A stretch of DNA of 64,000 bases, taken from positions 124,001-188,000 of the forward strand of contig CAVZJO010000012.1 of NCBI GenBank assembly GCA_963775635.1. The letters run 5' to 3'. Positions 18,387 to 27,939 of the stretch are shown here, piece after piece. Made by a program: the position numbers and the translations under genes. The notes under the pieces are model-generated. The model saw nothing but the letters and a program-made list of their open reading frames with translations, did not search any database and was not told where the DNA came from. The DNA is from JALORV01 sp963775635 (GTDB taxonomy: Bacteria > Pseudomonadota > Gammaproteobacteria > Burkholderiales > Burkholderiaceae_F). How positions within the stretch are numbered: position 1 is the stretch's first letter; each line of letters opens with the position of its first letter.

Positions 18387-19200
18387 TCGCATCCACAGGG
18401 CGGACTTCGCTTGCGCAGGTGAGTTCGTCCAGCAACGCGCGGATCGCCGAGACCAGCGACGCATTGAGTCTTTCCAGCGCCACAGCATTCGACACGAACG
18501 CGTGTTGTGCAATCAGCGTCTGCGCTGCTTCCGGCAGTTCGCGCTCGACATAACGCCAGCCGTAGTCGAACCGGTCGGGACGATGCCGGATGCCGAGCAG
18601 TTCGATCAGCGCGCGCACCAGCACCTGGTAGAAGCCTAAGGCCTCCAGCTTGTGACCGCGGGCCAGCTCCTTTTCGACCAGCATCGAGTAGACCGGAACA
18701 GCGCCTTGCAGCTGCTGCAGCCGCTGCGCGCGACGCCGTGCGAGAGCTTCTGCATCCAACGCGCGCGCCTCCAATACGCCATCGCGATCGAACCACACGA
18801 CTGCCTCGCCGTGGCGCTCGCGCTCCAGAAAGGAGTCGATGCCAGCCGCCGACAGTACCGAGCAGTCCACCGCGAAATAGCGGGGCGCATCGGCCATGAA
18901 GTAGAAGCGCTGAGCCATCTCGGGAAAGCCGACGGGTTCGACCAGCCACCGGTGCGTGATGGCCGCGATCGCGCCGATCGCGGCCTCGACCTTGGAGAAG
19001 ATTGACTCCGCCTGCGCCAGGGGCGCCACGATCATCAGGTCGAGATCGGAGTATTCGTCGGCCCGCCCGCGGGCGGCCGCGCCCCCTTCGCCGATCGCTC
19101 GCACGGCAGGATCATCCTGCAGCGCTGCAACCACCGCCTGTGCGACTCGCCGTCGGTACTCCGAGCCCGCTTCGCTCACGGACGGACGCCGAGGCCGCAT
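18349..19200 (-). CDS. Nucleotidyltransferase-fold protein
   Basis: 283 residues from ATG 19200. GGAAARGRADEYSDLDLMI (residues 39-57) is the nucleotidyltransferase signature, with metal ligands Asp52 and Asp54. The C-terminal half is helical, as in stand-alone aminoglycoside-type or streptomycin-type nucleotidyltransferases, but it has no match I can name. It could adenylylate a small molecule or protein. The 3' end overlaps the esterase gene by 38 bp tail to tail. Confidence 0.7.
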   Translation of the reverse strand: MRPRRPSVSEAGSEYRRRVAQAVVAALQDDPAVRAIGEGGAAARGRADEYSDLDLMIVAPLAQAESIFSKVEAAIGAIAAITHRWLVEPVGFPEMAQRFYFMADAPRYFAVDCSVLSAAGIDSFLERERHGEAVVWFDRDGVLEARALDAEALARRRAQRLQQLQGAVPVYSMLVEKELARGHKLEALGFYQVLVRALIELLGIRHRPDRFDYGWRYVERELPEAAQTLIAQHAFVSNAVALERLNASLVSAIRALLDELTCASEVRPVDAISAPAPVGRPSP

Positions 19201-19207
19201 CGTTCGG

Positions 19208-20188
19208 TCAGTCGACCTTGGCGTTCGAGAACTTGACGACGCGGGTCCACTTGTCTGTCTCCGCGCGGATGAACGCGGCGAACTGTTCGGGTGTGTTGCC
19301 TGAAGGATCGGCGCCCTGCGCGAGGAACCGCTCGCGCACTTCGGGTACCGACAGCGCCTTCGCTACATCGGCCTGGACTTTGTCGACGATCGCGCGCGGT
19401 GTGCCGGCCGGTGCGAACAGTCCGAACCAGGAGCTGGCGTCAAAGCCTTTCAGACCAGCGGCTTCTTCGATGGTGGGCACGTCCGGCAGCGCCGGCGAGC
19501 GCGTGCGAGTGGTGACGGCGAGCGCGCGCAGACGCCCGCTTTTGATGTGCGGTAGTGCCGTAGGAAGGTTGTCGAACATCACGGTCATGTTGCCGGCAAG
19601 AAGATCGGTCAACGCAGGTGCCGAGCCGCGATAGGGAAAGTGCACCATGTAGACGCCGGTCACGGTCTTGAAGAGTTCTCCGCTCAGGTGGATCGATGTG
19701 CCGTTGCCGCTCGACGCCATGTTGAGCTGTCCCGGCCGCGCCTTGGCGTAGGAGATGAACTCCTGGACCGTCGTTACCGGCACCTTGGCGTTGACGACCA
19801 TCACGTTCGGCACGCCCGCGACCAGCGTGATCGGCACGAAGTCTTTTACCGGGTCAAAGCTCAGCCTGGTGCCGCTCTGGCCATACAGCGCCTGGTTGAT
19901 CGCATGCGTCCCCACGGTGCCCATCAGCAGCGTGTAGCCGTCGGGAGCACTCTTGGCCACTGCGTCCGCGCCGATGTTGCCACCGGCGCCCGGCCGGTTT
20001 TCGATCACCACCGGGTGCTGCCACATGCGTTGCAATTCGACGCCAATGGCGCGCGCGACGATGTCGGTCGTGCCTCCTGGGGGAAACGGCACGACGATGC
20101 GCACCGCCTTGCTTGGCCAGGTCTGGGCCTGCGCCGGCACGCTCGCTGCGAAGGCGAGAACGAGGAAGGTCAGCAAGCGACCGAACAT
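19208..20188 (-). CDS. Tripartite tricarboxylate transporter receptor (TctC/Bug family)
   Basis: About 326 residues from ATG 20188, preceded by AAGGAGA. A signal peptide ends AQAQ, then WPSKAVRIVVPFPPGGTTD, the near-invariant opening of Bug-type periplasmic binding proteins. Later segments ENRPGAGGNIGADAVAKS and PDGYTLLMG are equally typical. These proteins capture carboxylates, amino acids or vitamins. No TctA/TctB membrane components are adjacent, which is usual for the many orphan Bug receptors of Burkholderiales. It is divergent from glpK. Confidence 0.92.
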   Translation of the reverse strand: MFGRLLTFLVLAFAASVPAQAQTWPSKAVRIVVPFPPGGTTDIVARAIGVELQRMWQHPVVIENRPGAGGNIGADAVAKSAPDGYTLLMGTVGTHAINQALYGQSGTRLSFDPVKDFVPITLVAGVPNVMVVNAKVPVTTVQEFISYAKARPGQLNMASSGNGTSIHLSGELFKTVTGVYMVHFPYRGSAPALTDLLAGNMTVMFDNLPTALPHIKSGRLRALAVTTRTRSPALPDVPTIEEAAGLKGFDASSWFGLFAPAGTPRAIVDKVQADVAKALSVPEVRERFLAQGADPSGNTPEQFAAFIRAETDKWTRVVKFSNAKVD

Positions 20189-20292
20189 GGCGTCTCCTTT
20201 GATCTGCGTCGTCAAGTCTGCCGTCCGCCGGGCGGTTCGTCTATGCTGGCCGCAGCAGAGGACCCGCCGCAAACGCAAGTCGGTCACATCGA

Positions 20293-21783
20293 ATGAAATA
20301 CGTGCTGGCCCTCGACCAGGGCACGACCAGTTCGCGTGCCATGGTGTTCGATCGCAGCGGGCGCGTGGTCGCCAATGAGCAGAAGGAATTCCGCCAGATC
20401 TTTCCGCAGGCGGGCTGGGTCGAACACGATGCGGGTGAGATTTGGTCGACGCAACTGGCGTGTGCGCAATCGGTACTCCGCGGAGCAGGGGTCGCCGCGC
20501 ACGAGGTGGCGGGAATCGGCATCACCAACCAGCGCGAAACGACGCTGCTGTGGGATCGATCCACCGGAGCGCCGATCGCCAACGCGATCGTCTGGCAGGA
20601 CCGGCGCACTGCGGACCGGTGTGCCGCGCTGCGCGCCGAAGGAGTCGAGCCGATCGTTAGCGCGAAGACCGGCCTGCTGCTCGACCCTTATTTTTCGGCG
20701 ACGAAGGTCGAGTGGCTGCTTGATCACGTTCCGGGTGCACGCCGGCGTGCGGAAAATGGCGAGCTCGCGTTCGGGACGGTGGACAGCTGGCTGATCTGGA
20801 ACCTGAGCGGCGGCGAAGCGCACGTCACCGATGTCAGCAACGCGTCACGCACGATGCTGTGCAACCTCGCCACGCTCGATTGGGACGACGAGTTGCTGGC
20901 GATGTTCCATGTCCCGCGTGCGGTGCTGCCGCGGATTGCGTCATCGAGCGATGTGGTCGGCATGACGATGCCTGCACTCTTTGGCACGCGGATCGCGATC
21001 GCCGGCAACGCCGGTGATCAGCAGGCTGCCACCTTCGGGCAGGCATGCTTCGACCGCGGCATGGCGAAGAACACCTACGGCACCGGCGCCTTCATGCTGA
21101 TGAACGTCGGCGAGGCGCCGCAGCTCTCCGAAAATCGCTTGCTCGCCACGGCCGGCTGGCGACTCGGCAACGAGCGCGCCACGTACATGCTCGAGGGCAG
21201 CGTGTTCGTCGCAGGAGCGGTCGTGCAATGGTTGCGCGATGGACTCGGCCTGATCGATCGCTCCGAACATGTCGAGGCGCTGGCGCGCCAGGTGACCGAC
21301 AGCGGTGGTGTGTTGCTGGTGCCGGCGTTCGTCGGCCTCGGCGCCCCGCACTGGGACCCGGACGCCCGTGGGCTGCTGATCGGCGTGACGCGCGGAACCG
21401 ATCGCGGCCACATCGCGCGCGCCGCGCTGGAGTCGATCGCGTTCCAGTCGGCGGAAGTCCTGATCGCCATGCAGCGCGATGCGCATCAGCCGCTGACCGA
21501 GCTCCGTGTCGACGGCGGCGCGGCGCGCAACGATCTGCTGATGCAGTTCCAGGCCGACGTCATGGGCGTCCCCGTGGTCAGGCCGGAAATCACCGAAACG
21601 ACTGCGCTTGGCGCGGCCTTTCTCGCTGGTCTGGCGACCGGCGTGTGGACGTCGACCGCCGACCTGTCTGGCCTGTGGCGCGCGGAGCGTCGATTCGAAC
21701 CGCAGATGCAGGCTGACCAGCGCGAAAGCCTGATGGCGCGCTGGCAGCGGGCGGTCGATCGAGCCAAGCGATGGACACAGTAG
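20293..21783 (+). CDS. glpK: Glycerol kinase
   Basis: 496 residues. GlpK phosphorylates glycerol to sn-glycerol-3-phosphate using ATP. Visible FGGY-kinase motifs are LALDQGTTSSRAMVFD at the N-terminus, GITNQRETTLLWD, NAIVWQDRRTAD, FGTVDSWLIWNL, GNAGDQQAATFGQ and RVDGGAARNDLLMQFQAD. Length is normal. glpD overlaps its 3' end by 13 bp, so the two steps of glycerol use are translationally coupled. No glpF is present in this window. Confidence 0.96.
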   Translation: MKYVLALDQGTTSSRAMVFDRSGRVVANEQKEFRQIFPQAGWVEHDAGEIWSTQLACAQSVLRGAGVAAHEVAGIGITNQRETTLLWDRSTGAPIANAIVWQDRRTADRCAALRAEGVEPIVSAKTGLLLDPYFSATKVEWLLDHVPGARRRAENGELAFGTVDSWLIWNLSGGEAHVTDVSNASRTMLCNLATLDWDDELLAMFHVPRAVLPRIASSSDVVGMTMPALFGTRIAIAGNAGDQQAATFGQACFDRGMAKNTYGTGAFMLMNVGEAPQLSENRLLATAGWRLGNERATYMLEGSVFVAGAVVQWLRDGLGLIDRSEHVEALARQVTDSGGVLLVPAFVGLGAPHWDPDARGLLIGVTRGTDRGHIARAALESIAFQSAEVLIAMQRDAHQPLTELRVDGGAARNDLLMQFQADVMGVPVVRPEITETTALGAAFLAGLATGVWTSTADLSGLWRAERRFEPQMQADQRESLMARWQRAVDRAKRWTQ

Positions 21784-23213
21784 CCACACCGGTGCTTGCG
21801 CCGGTGATCGAGCGCGCCTCGCTGCTCGCCGCGCTGCGCGATAGCCGTCCGTGGGATGTCCTGGTGATCGGCGGCGGGGCGACCGGGCTGGGCATCGCAG
21901 TGGACGCGGCCGCACGCGGGTTCCGGACGGCGCTCATCGAGGCGCGCGATTTCTCGAGCGGTACGTCGAGCCGCAGCACCAAGCTCATTCATGGCGGGGT
22001 GCGCTATCTCGCGCAGGGTAACGTCAAGCTGGTGCGCGAAGCCCTGCGTGAACGCGCACTGCTGATCGCCAACGCGCCCGAGCTGGTCCGGCCGCTCGAG
22101 TTCATCGTGCCGTGTTATCGGCCGTTGGAGCGCGAATTGATGCGTGTGGGGCTCGGGTTGTACGACGGTCTCGCGGGGTCACGCGGCATCGGTCCGACGC
22201 GCTGGCTGTCGCGCGCGGAGACGCTCGCGCATTTGCCGACGGTGCGACCCGACGGCCTGCAGGGCGGGGTCGCCTACTGGGACGCGCAGTTCGACGATGC
22301 GCGACTGGCCATCGCATTGATGCGGACGGCCGTGCGGCTCGGTGCTGTGGCAATCAATTATGTGCGCGCGGAATCGCTGCGTGTTTCGAACGGCAAAGTG
22401 GCGGCGGTTTCCGCGGTCGATGCGGAAACCGGCGAGCGGTTCGACCTACATGCGCGCGTCGTCTACAACGCGACCGGCGTGTGGGTCGATCGCATTCGCG
22501 CGCTGGCCGATGCGTCGGCTCGGCCGATCGTGACCGTCAGCCGCGGCTCGCATATCGTCGTCGACTCGCGCTTTCTGCCCGGCGAGCGCGCGCTGATGAT
22601 TCCGAAGACATCGGACGGCCGGGTTCTGTTTGCCATTCCCTGGCTCGGGCACCTGATCGTCGGCACCACCGACGTGCCCGCCGACGATGCCGCGTGGGAT
22701 CCGCAGCCCACGCCCGCCGAGATCGATTTCATCGTGGAGACCGCACGGGGTTACCTGCGCGACGCCATCGAGTCGACCGACATCACGAGCACGTTCGCCG
22801 GATTGCGTCCGCTGGTCGCGCACGGCGCGCGCGGCGAGACGAAGACGCTGTCGCGCGAGCACACGATCGTGATCGAGCACAGCAACCTCGTCACCGTGAC
22901 TGGCGGCAAGTGGACCACCTATCGTCGCATGGCATTTGATGCGCTCGAGCAGGCCACTCGGCGGCGCCTGCTCGAGCCCAGAAGCTGCGCGACCGCGTCG
23001 CTGCGGATCGATGTCGATCCGACGCTGGAAGCTGCACGCAACGCCGCCGAGGGGCAGGGTTCCAGCGACGCATCAGCAGTGCTGCGCTATCGGGACCTGG
23101 CCGCTACGCATGAGCAGGCCCGCACGCCGCGGGATGTGCTCGACCGGCGGCTCCGGATCGGGCTGGTCGATCGTCGAGCGGCGGCCGCGCTATCGGCCGT
23201 GCTTGATCAATGA
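21771..23213 (+). CDS. glpD: Aerobic glycerol-3-phosphate dehydrogenase
   Basis: 480 residues from ATG 21771, inside the end of glpK. GlpD oxidises glycerol-3-phosphate to dihydroxyacetone phosphate and passes electrons to quinone at the inner membrane. The FAD-binding Rossmann motif DVLVIGGGATGLGIAVDAA is followed by FSSGTSSRSTKLIHGGVRYL, both diagnostic. The C-terminal helical domain is somewhat short compared with E. coli GlpD (about 500 residues) but has no break. With glpK it forms a compact glycerol-use operon. Confidence 0.95.
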   Translation: MDTVATPVLAPVIERASLLAALRDSRPWDVLVIGGGATGLGIAVDAAARGFRTALIEARDFSSGTSSRSTKLIHGGVRYLAQGNVKLVREALRERALLIANAPELVRPLEFIVPCYRPLERELMRVGLGLYDGLAGSRGIGPTRWLSRAETLAHLPTVRPDGLQGGVAYWDAQFDDARLAIALMRTAVRLGAVAINYVRAESLRVSNGKVAAVSAVDAETGERFDLHARVVYNATGVWVDRIRALADASARPIVTVSRGSHIVVDSRFLPGERALMIPKTSDGRVLFAIPWLGHLIVGTTDVPADDAAWDPQPTPAEIDFIVETARGYLRDAIESTDITSTFAGLRPLVAHGARGETKTLSREHTIVIEHSNLVTVTGGKWTTYRRMAFDALEQATRRRLLEPRSCATASLRIDVDPTLEAARNAAEGQGSSDASAVLRYRDLAATHEQARTPRDVLDRRLRIGLVDRRAAAALSAVLDQ

Positions 23214-23327
23214 AGCGTGCTTGCGCCGTTTGATGACCGTCACGCCGATGCGCGATGGGTCGGAAGCGAATCCAGGCGTGAGGTGTTGTTAGCGTGAATA
23301 GCGTGGGCAGGTTAGTAGGAGGAAGGT

Positions 23328-23621
23328 ATGAATCGATGGATGCGATGGGTGGCCACGCCGCTGGCGGTTGGGGCCGTGTTGTCGGGTTGTACAACTGCGC
23401 CCAACCCGTTGATGGGTCCCGGGCACACGCCGGCCTACGCCGCCGGGTTCAATGATGGTTGCAAGAGCGGCAGGGCCTCAGTGTCTCCGGTGGACGGCTT
23501 CTATACCAGGGACGCGAAACGGTTCGAGTCCGACCCGCAATACGCAGAGGGGTGGAAGGCCGGGTTCCAGAAGTGCGCCGACGCCCAGACGCAGGAGAGC
23601 GCGTCCGGCAACGGTCGGTAG
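23328..23621 (+). CDS. Small putative lipoprotein
   Basis: 97 residues from ATG 23328, with a strong AGGAGG upstream. Signal peptide with lipobox VLSGC (Cys about 21). The mature part has two similar blocks, YAAGFNDGCKSG and YAEGWKAGFQKC, each an aromatic/Gly helix-like motif with one Cys; the two cysteines could pair. This tandem GF/W-x-x-G arrangement is seen in small periplasmic lipoproteins of unknown role. It lies between glpD and a convergent porin gene; its own promoter is likely in 23214-23327. Confidence 0.75.
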   Translation: MNRWMRWVATPLAVGAVLSGCTTAPNPLMGPGHTPAYAAGFNDGCKSGRASVSPVDGFYTRDAKRFESDPQYAEGWKAGFQKCADAQTQESASGNGR

Positions 23622-23663
23622 CGTTCAATCGAACAGGTCGGCTTCTTGAGGTCCGAGAAACCC

Positions 23664-23692
23664 CAAAAAAAGGCCGCTGCAAGCAGCGGCCT
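23664..23692 (-). terminator. Intrinsic terminator of porin gene 2
   Basis: On the minus strand a perfect 10-bp stem (aggccgctgc and its complement, 2-nt loop) is followed by a run of seven T. It is 21 bp beyond the porin stop and would also slow transcription from the small lipoprotein gene. Confidence 0.85.
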
Positions 23693-23713
23693 TGGCGTTG
23701 CAAGTCTCCTGGT

Positions 23714-24919
23714 CTAGAACAGGTGACGGATACCCAGTGCGAACTGCGCGCGGTCGATTATCTGCGAGGCCTGCGAGAGCTGCCCAGGCGTCAACCCTCC
23801 CGAGGTGACGGTGCCGTCCCACTCGCGCTGCGCGTAGCCGACGTACAGGTTGGTACGACGCGAGAACGGATAGCTGTAACCGATGCCCCAGACGCTGTAG
23901 TCGGGCTCGAGTTCCGCGAGGGTGGTCGGGCTGATGATGTTCTTCGCATCCGAGTACTGGTACGAGCCCAACAACTGCCCACCGAACAGCGGAATCGTCA
24001 CGCCGAACATGTAGGCCTGGGCGTTGTAGCTGCCGATGCCCGTCGGGAAGAACGTACCGCCCGGGAAAACGCCGGTGGCACCGCCCACCGTTTGCGAAAC
24101 GCTGATTTCGTCCTGGTCGGCGTACGCGGCGTGAATCTTCAGGAACTTGAAGTCGAACGTGCCACCGACCTGCAGCATCTTTTGGTCATCGCAGCCGTTG
24201 ACGGTTCCAAGGCAGGGCGTGGCCGTCGTGGGGTCCGGATAGTCGATGATGTCATAGGTGGCCGCCAGGAACAGCGGACCCCAGGTCCAGTTGGCACCGA
24301 GGTTGACCGCCGAGCTGTTGGAACCCTGCGGCGCGGTTTCCGCCCCATTGACGTTGAACGAATACTGCGCGGCGAACTTGAAGCCGGCCCAGGTCGGCGA
24401 GGCCCAGATGATCGAGTTGTCTTCACGCAGCGTCGACGACGGGATGAAGGTCGAACCCAGCGATGCGAGACCCCAACCGGTGCCGAACGGGTCGACGTTG
24501 CCGAACAGGTCGAACGCGCCGGTGCCCGAAGATGGTGTGGCAATGCGGCCCAGCGCAAACGTGCCGAAGCGGTTGTGCTGCAGGCCGCCCCACGCCTGGC
24601 GACCGAACAGGCGGCCGCCCTGTAGCGACATGCCGGTGGAGACGTCGAAGCCCATTTCAAGCGTAAACACCGCGTTCCAGTTTCTGCCCAGCGCTTCCGA
24701 GCCGCGGAAGCCGAGACGGCTGCCCGACTGGTAGCCGCTTTCGACGCCCCAGACGCTCTCCTGCACCCAGTCGGGTAACGCGGTCGTGCCCCTGTTGACG
24801 CCGAACTCGTTCCACTGCACGCCAATGTCAACGATGCCGTACAGCGTCACGCTCGACTGCGCAGACGCGGCGCTGGACAGCGCGCCGAGCACCGCCAGTG
24901 CCATTAGACTTTTTTTCAT
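23714..24919 (-). CDS. Gram-negative porin (Burkholderia type), paralogue 2
   Basis: 401 residues from ATG 24919, with AGGAGAG upstream. Signal peptide ends SAAS/AQ; mature start SSVTLYGIVDIGVQWNEF. It ends QFALGIRHLF with the expected C-terminal Phe. It is the closest relative of the 15292-16470 porin. Differences are concentrated in extracellular loops, including an extra cysteine-containing loop (CLGTVNGCDD), which would alter pore selectivity. It has its own terminator and a 5' leader in 24920-25100. Confidence 0.93.
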   Translation of the reverse strand: MKKSLMALAVLGALSSAASAQSSVTLYGIVDIGVQWNEFGVNRGTTALPDWVQESVWGVESGYQSGSRLGFRGSEALGRNWNAVFTLEMGFDVSTGMSLQGGRLFGRQAWGGLQHNRFGTFALGRIATPSSGTGAFDLFGNVDPFGTGWGLASLGSTFIPSSTLREDNSIIWASPTWAGFKFAAQYSFNVNGAETAPQGSNSSAVNLGANWTWGPLFLAATYDIIDYPDPTTATPCLGTVNGCDDQKMLQVGGTFDFKFLKIHAAYADQDEISVSQTVGGATGVFPGGTFFPTGIGSYNAQAYMFGVTIPLFGGQLLGSYQYSDAKNIISPTTLAELEPDYSVWGIGYSYPFSRRTNLYVGYAQREWDGTVTSGGLTPGQLSQASQIIDRAQFALGIRHLF

Positions 24920-25101
24920 TCCAAGCTCTCCTAGCTAGTGATGGAAATTCTTCGGCCCGCTGGCTTTGGACGGCGCCGCGCGCCATTGAATTACTTCCCC
25001 GGAGGAAGCTGCAGGGGATTGTTTCAGAGGGGGAAGGTCAAGGCAAAGCTTCCGGCTCAAAACACCCTGAATCGGTAGGGCCCTGTTGCCACACTGCAAC
25101 A

Positions 25102-25133
25102 AAAAAGGGGCGCCGAGAGAGCCGCCCCTTTTT
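25102..25133. terminator. Terminator of porin gene 3, bidirectional in form
   Basis: An 11-bp stem (aaaaaggggcg with cgccccttttt) and a 10-nt loop. The A-run on one side and T-run on the other allow function on either strand. It sits 15 bp beyond the corrected stop of porin 3. Confidence 0.8.
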
Positions 25134-25147
25134 GCATGGCGAAACGA

Positions 25148-26555
25148 TCAGAAAGCGTGGCGCATGCCCAGCTGGTACGCCGGCCGTGTCCGCGCCGAAC
25201 TCGGTCGCAAAGCCGGAGGTGTAGCCCGCCGAGCTGGGGGTCAGGCGGCCCTGGTCTTTGTTGGCCATGAACGCCACCGTCGCGTAGAGCGAGGTCCGCG
25301 GCGACCATTGGTACGAGTAGGCCACGCCGTAGTGATTGACGATGGCGTCCTGTGTCGCCCACACCGAGCGTGAATCGTCCTTCGCGTAGTTGTAGACGGC
25401 GTACAGCGTGTTCCTCGGCATGAACTGCCACGACGCACCGAGGTGGTAGGCCTTCGTATCGTAGCCCCCGACCAGGCCGCGCATCGTGTCGAAGTCGAAT
25501 GCCTGGAGTTGCAGGCTCCCTAACGCCGTGGCGATTGCAACAAGGTTGCCGCCAGTGGCAACCAGCAGGTTCTGGAGGTCCAGCGGAGTCAGCATCGGAT
25601 TTTCGTTCTGGCGCTGGACGTACTGGCCGTAGATCTTGAAGTTGCCGAGGCCGACCCACGCGCCGGCGTTGAACATGATCAGGCCGTCTTTTTTCTCCGG
25701 AGTGCCGGCGGCCTGCGTTGCGTAGGGCACCGTGTAGTTGAAGTTGTAGCCCGCACCCACGCCCCAGTTGGGCGCGTTGTACATGAGGTTCAGGCCCCAG
25801 AAGTCATCACCGCTCACCGGCGGCGTCGTCCGCTCGTTGCGCGCCGAGGCAGGAGACTCGCCGCCGCCGAAGCTGTACATCGCCGACGCGCTGAAGCCCT
25901 TCAACTCGGCCCGATACTGGATCGCGTTGTTCATGCGGATGCCGGGAGTGTTGTAGCCCTGCCCGAACGACAGCGCCGACGCATCGCCCATTGCGTTGAA
26001 CCGGTTCAGCACTTCGTAGCCGGGTGTGTACTGCCGACCGAGCAACACCGCGCCGTAGGGAGTGACCATGCCGACGAACGCCTGACGGTCGAAGATGGCC
26101 CCGGCGCTGTTGATCGTCGTGATGGCCTGCAGCAGCGTGTTGTTGAGGGCGTTCAGCCCACCGAGGATGCCCTGGTAGGTGGGACTGGTCGGCGGCAAAG
26201 TGGCGATCGCCGTTCCGGGCACGACGGTCACGCCGGGACACACCGGAGGCGTGGTCGCGCCGGACAGTCGGCACCAGAACACGGACTCGTTGTAGGTGAC
26301 CGAACCTGTATCGAGCGAAAAACGGCCTTCGAGCGTGAAGATCGCGCTGTAGCCGCCGCCCAGGTTTTCACTGCCGCGAACGCCGAAGCGGTTGCCCGAC
26401 CACATTCCGGACCCCTGCGGCCTGTACACCGTCGTGCTGCCCGCATCCAGCACCTCGAAGCCGGCGTCGAGGATGCCGTAGACGGTGACGCTGCTCTGTG
26501 CATACGCCGCAGGAAACGCGAATGCGAGCGCGATGGCGACCAGGCTCTTCCGCAT
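25148..26555 (-). CDS. Gram-negative porin, paralogue 3, frameshifted at its last codons
   Basis: Start ATG 26555 with GGAGA upstream; signal peptide ends AYAQ and the mature part opens SSVTVYGILDAGFEV. In the sequence as given the frame runs on past the natural end to a stop at 25038. An alternative frame over the same bases reads PAYQLGMRHAF and stops at 25148, which is the conserved porin C-terminus with final Phe. Removing one G near 25182 restores it, giving about 468 residues. It is more distant from porins 1 and 2 and has a longer loop with two cysteines (FWCRLSG ... PPVCPG). The frame break is probably a sequencing error. Confidence 0.87.
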
Positions 26556-26709
26556 CTGAAGTCTCCGTGTCTCTTTTTTTTTGAGCAGAGTTCCGAGCCG
26601 CAGAGCAGTGCCTGCCCGGCAGCAAACGGGTGGAGAATAGCGCCGGCAATCCGCCGACATTGAGCGTTTCTCACGTCCGTGTGCATCGGCGTTTCATTTC
26701 CGCAACAGC

Positions 26710-27349
26710 ATGAGCCGCGCACTGACCTTCTCTGACCTCTTGCTGGCCGCGCTGGACCGCGCGCTGCGCACCGTCGCTGCGCGGCCCACAACCTCTGCGC
26801 CCGACCCGGCCGCGAGCGCGCAAGACGACGAGCTATCGGCTTCCGAGCGCCGGCAATCGGCCGCGCTGATGCGCGTCAACCATGTCGGCGAGGTGTGCGC
26901 GCAGGCCCTCTACGACGCGCAGGCACTCGCCACGCAAAATCCGGAGCTGCGCAGTCTGTTCGAACGCGCTTCCAGCGAGGAAGCGGATCACCTTGCCTGG
27001 ACTCAGGCGCGAATCGAGGAACTCGGTGGTCGCACTAGTTTGCTCAACCCGTTGTGGTATGGCGGTGCGTTTGCGATTGGCGTCCTTGCCGCGCGGACCG
27101 GCGATCCGCTGAGCCTTGGCTTTATGGCCGAAACCGAGCGGCAGGTCGAACAGCACCTCGCCGGGCATCTCGAGCGGCTGCCCGAGGGCGATCAGCGTTC
27201 GCGCGCAATTGTCGAGCGGATGAAGGAGGACGAGGCCAAGCATGCCGAAAGCGCGCTCGGACAAGGGCGGTTTTCCGCTGCCTCTTCCGGCCCGCTGGGC
27301 AATGCGCCTCGCCGCCAAGGTGATGACGACCACGGCGCATCACATCTGA
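26710..27349 (+). CDS. coq7: Ubiquinone biosynthesis di-iron hydroxylase Coq7, frameshifted near 3' end
   Basis: Coq7 (UbiM/UbiF-independent hydroxylase) adds the last ring hydroxyl in ubiquinone synthesis. Start ATG 26710. Di-iron ligand motifs are visible: MRVNHVGEVCAQALY, EEADHLAW and the distal ERMKEDEAKHAE. After SALGQGG the frame is lost at a run of four T (27271-27274). With three T it reads FPLPLPARWAMRLAAKVM and stops at 27347-27349, as in known Coq7. As given, the frame wrongly runs to 27633 through the antisense of the osmC-family gene. Restored length is about 212 residues. Confidence 0.88.
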
Positions 27350-27374
27350 AGTCGCTCGCGCGCGCGTTGATCGG

Positions 27375-27794
27375 TCAGATTTGCTCTACGACGGTCTCAT
27401 GGGTGATCTTTGCCGTGGCCGCAAGCATCGCTGTCGCAGAGCAGTACTTCTCGTGCGAAAGCGCCACGGCACGCTCGACGGCAGCGGGATCGAGTTTTTC
27501 GCCCCGCACGGTGAAGCGAAAGGCGATCGAGGTGAACACCTTGGGGTCGGTCGGGGCTCGCTCCGCTTGCAGACTGACCTCACAGGTTCTCACCCGGTGG
27601 CGTCCGCGCTTGAGGATCAGCACGACGTCGTAGGCGGTGCACGCGCCGGTCCCGATCAGCACCATTTCCATCGGGCGCGGTGCCAGGTTCCGTCCGCCGC
27701 CGTCCGGCGAACCGTCCATGGGAACCAGGTGACCGCTGCCTGACTCCGCAACAAAGGTCATGCCTTCGCCCGTCCAGCGAACGACGCATTCCAT
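27375..27794 (-). CDS. OsmC/Ohr family peroxide-reducing protein
   Basis: 139 residues from ATG 27794, preceded by GGAGG. The two redox cysteines are present in TGACTAYDV (about residue 51) and HEKYCSATAM (about 117), as in OsmC/Ohr thiol peroxidases. This shorter YhfA-like subgroup has the typical GGGRNLAPRPMEM segment. Expected role is detoxifying organic hydroperoxides in the cytosol. It converges with coq7 and is divergent from rplM. Confidence 0.88.
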   Translation of the reverse strand: MECVVRWTGEGMTFVAESGSGHLVPMDGSPDGGGRNLAPRPMEMVLIGTGACTAYDVVLILKRGRHRVRTCEVSLQAERAPTDPKVFTSIAFRFTVRGEKLDPAAVERAVALSHEKYCSATAMLAATAKITHETVVEQI

Positions 27795-27845
27795 CTGGGC
27801 CTCCTCCGTGTGGATCGCGACTACCTCGGGTCAATCTTTGTGCAC

Positions 27846-27875
27846 TTGCGAGGGACTGCGAAAAACGCTTAAAAT
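27846..27875 (+). promoter_or_regulatory. Candidate sigma-70 promoter of rplM-rpsI
   Basis: TTGCGA at 27846-27851 and TAAAAT at 27870-27875 with an 18-bp spacer, about 65 bp before the rplM start. The leader between is long enough for ribosomal-protein autoregulation. Confidence 0.5.
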
Positions 27876-27939
27876 CCAAGGCTTTCCGCGCTCGGCCGGC
27901 GGTCCGCCATCGCAATCCCAAGTTCAGGACGTAGTGCTC

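Noticed and set aside
23285..23312. Partial copy of the ribH element (tagcgtgaatagcg)
   Set aside because: Similarity is limited to about nine bases with no partner repeat.
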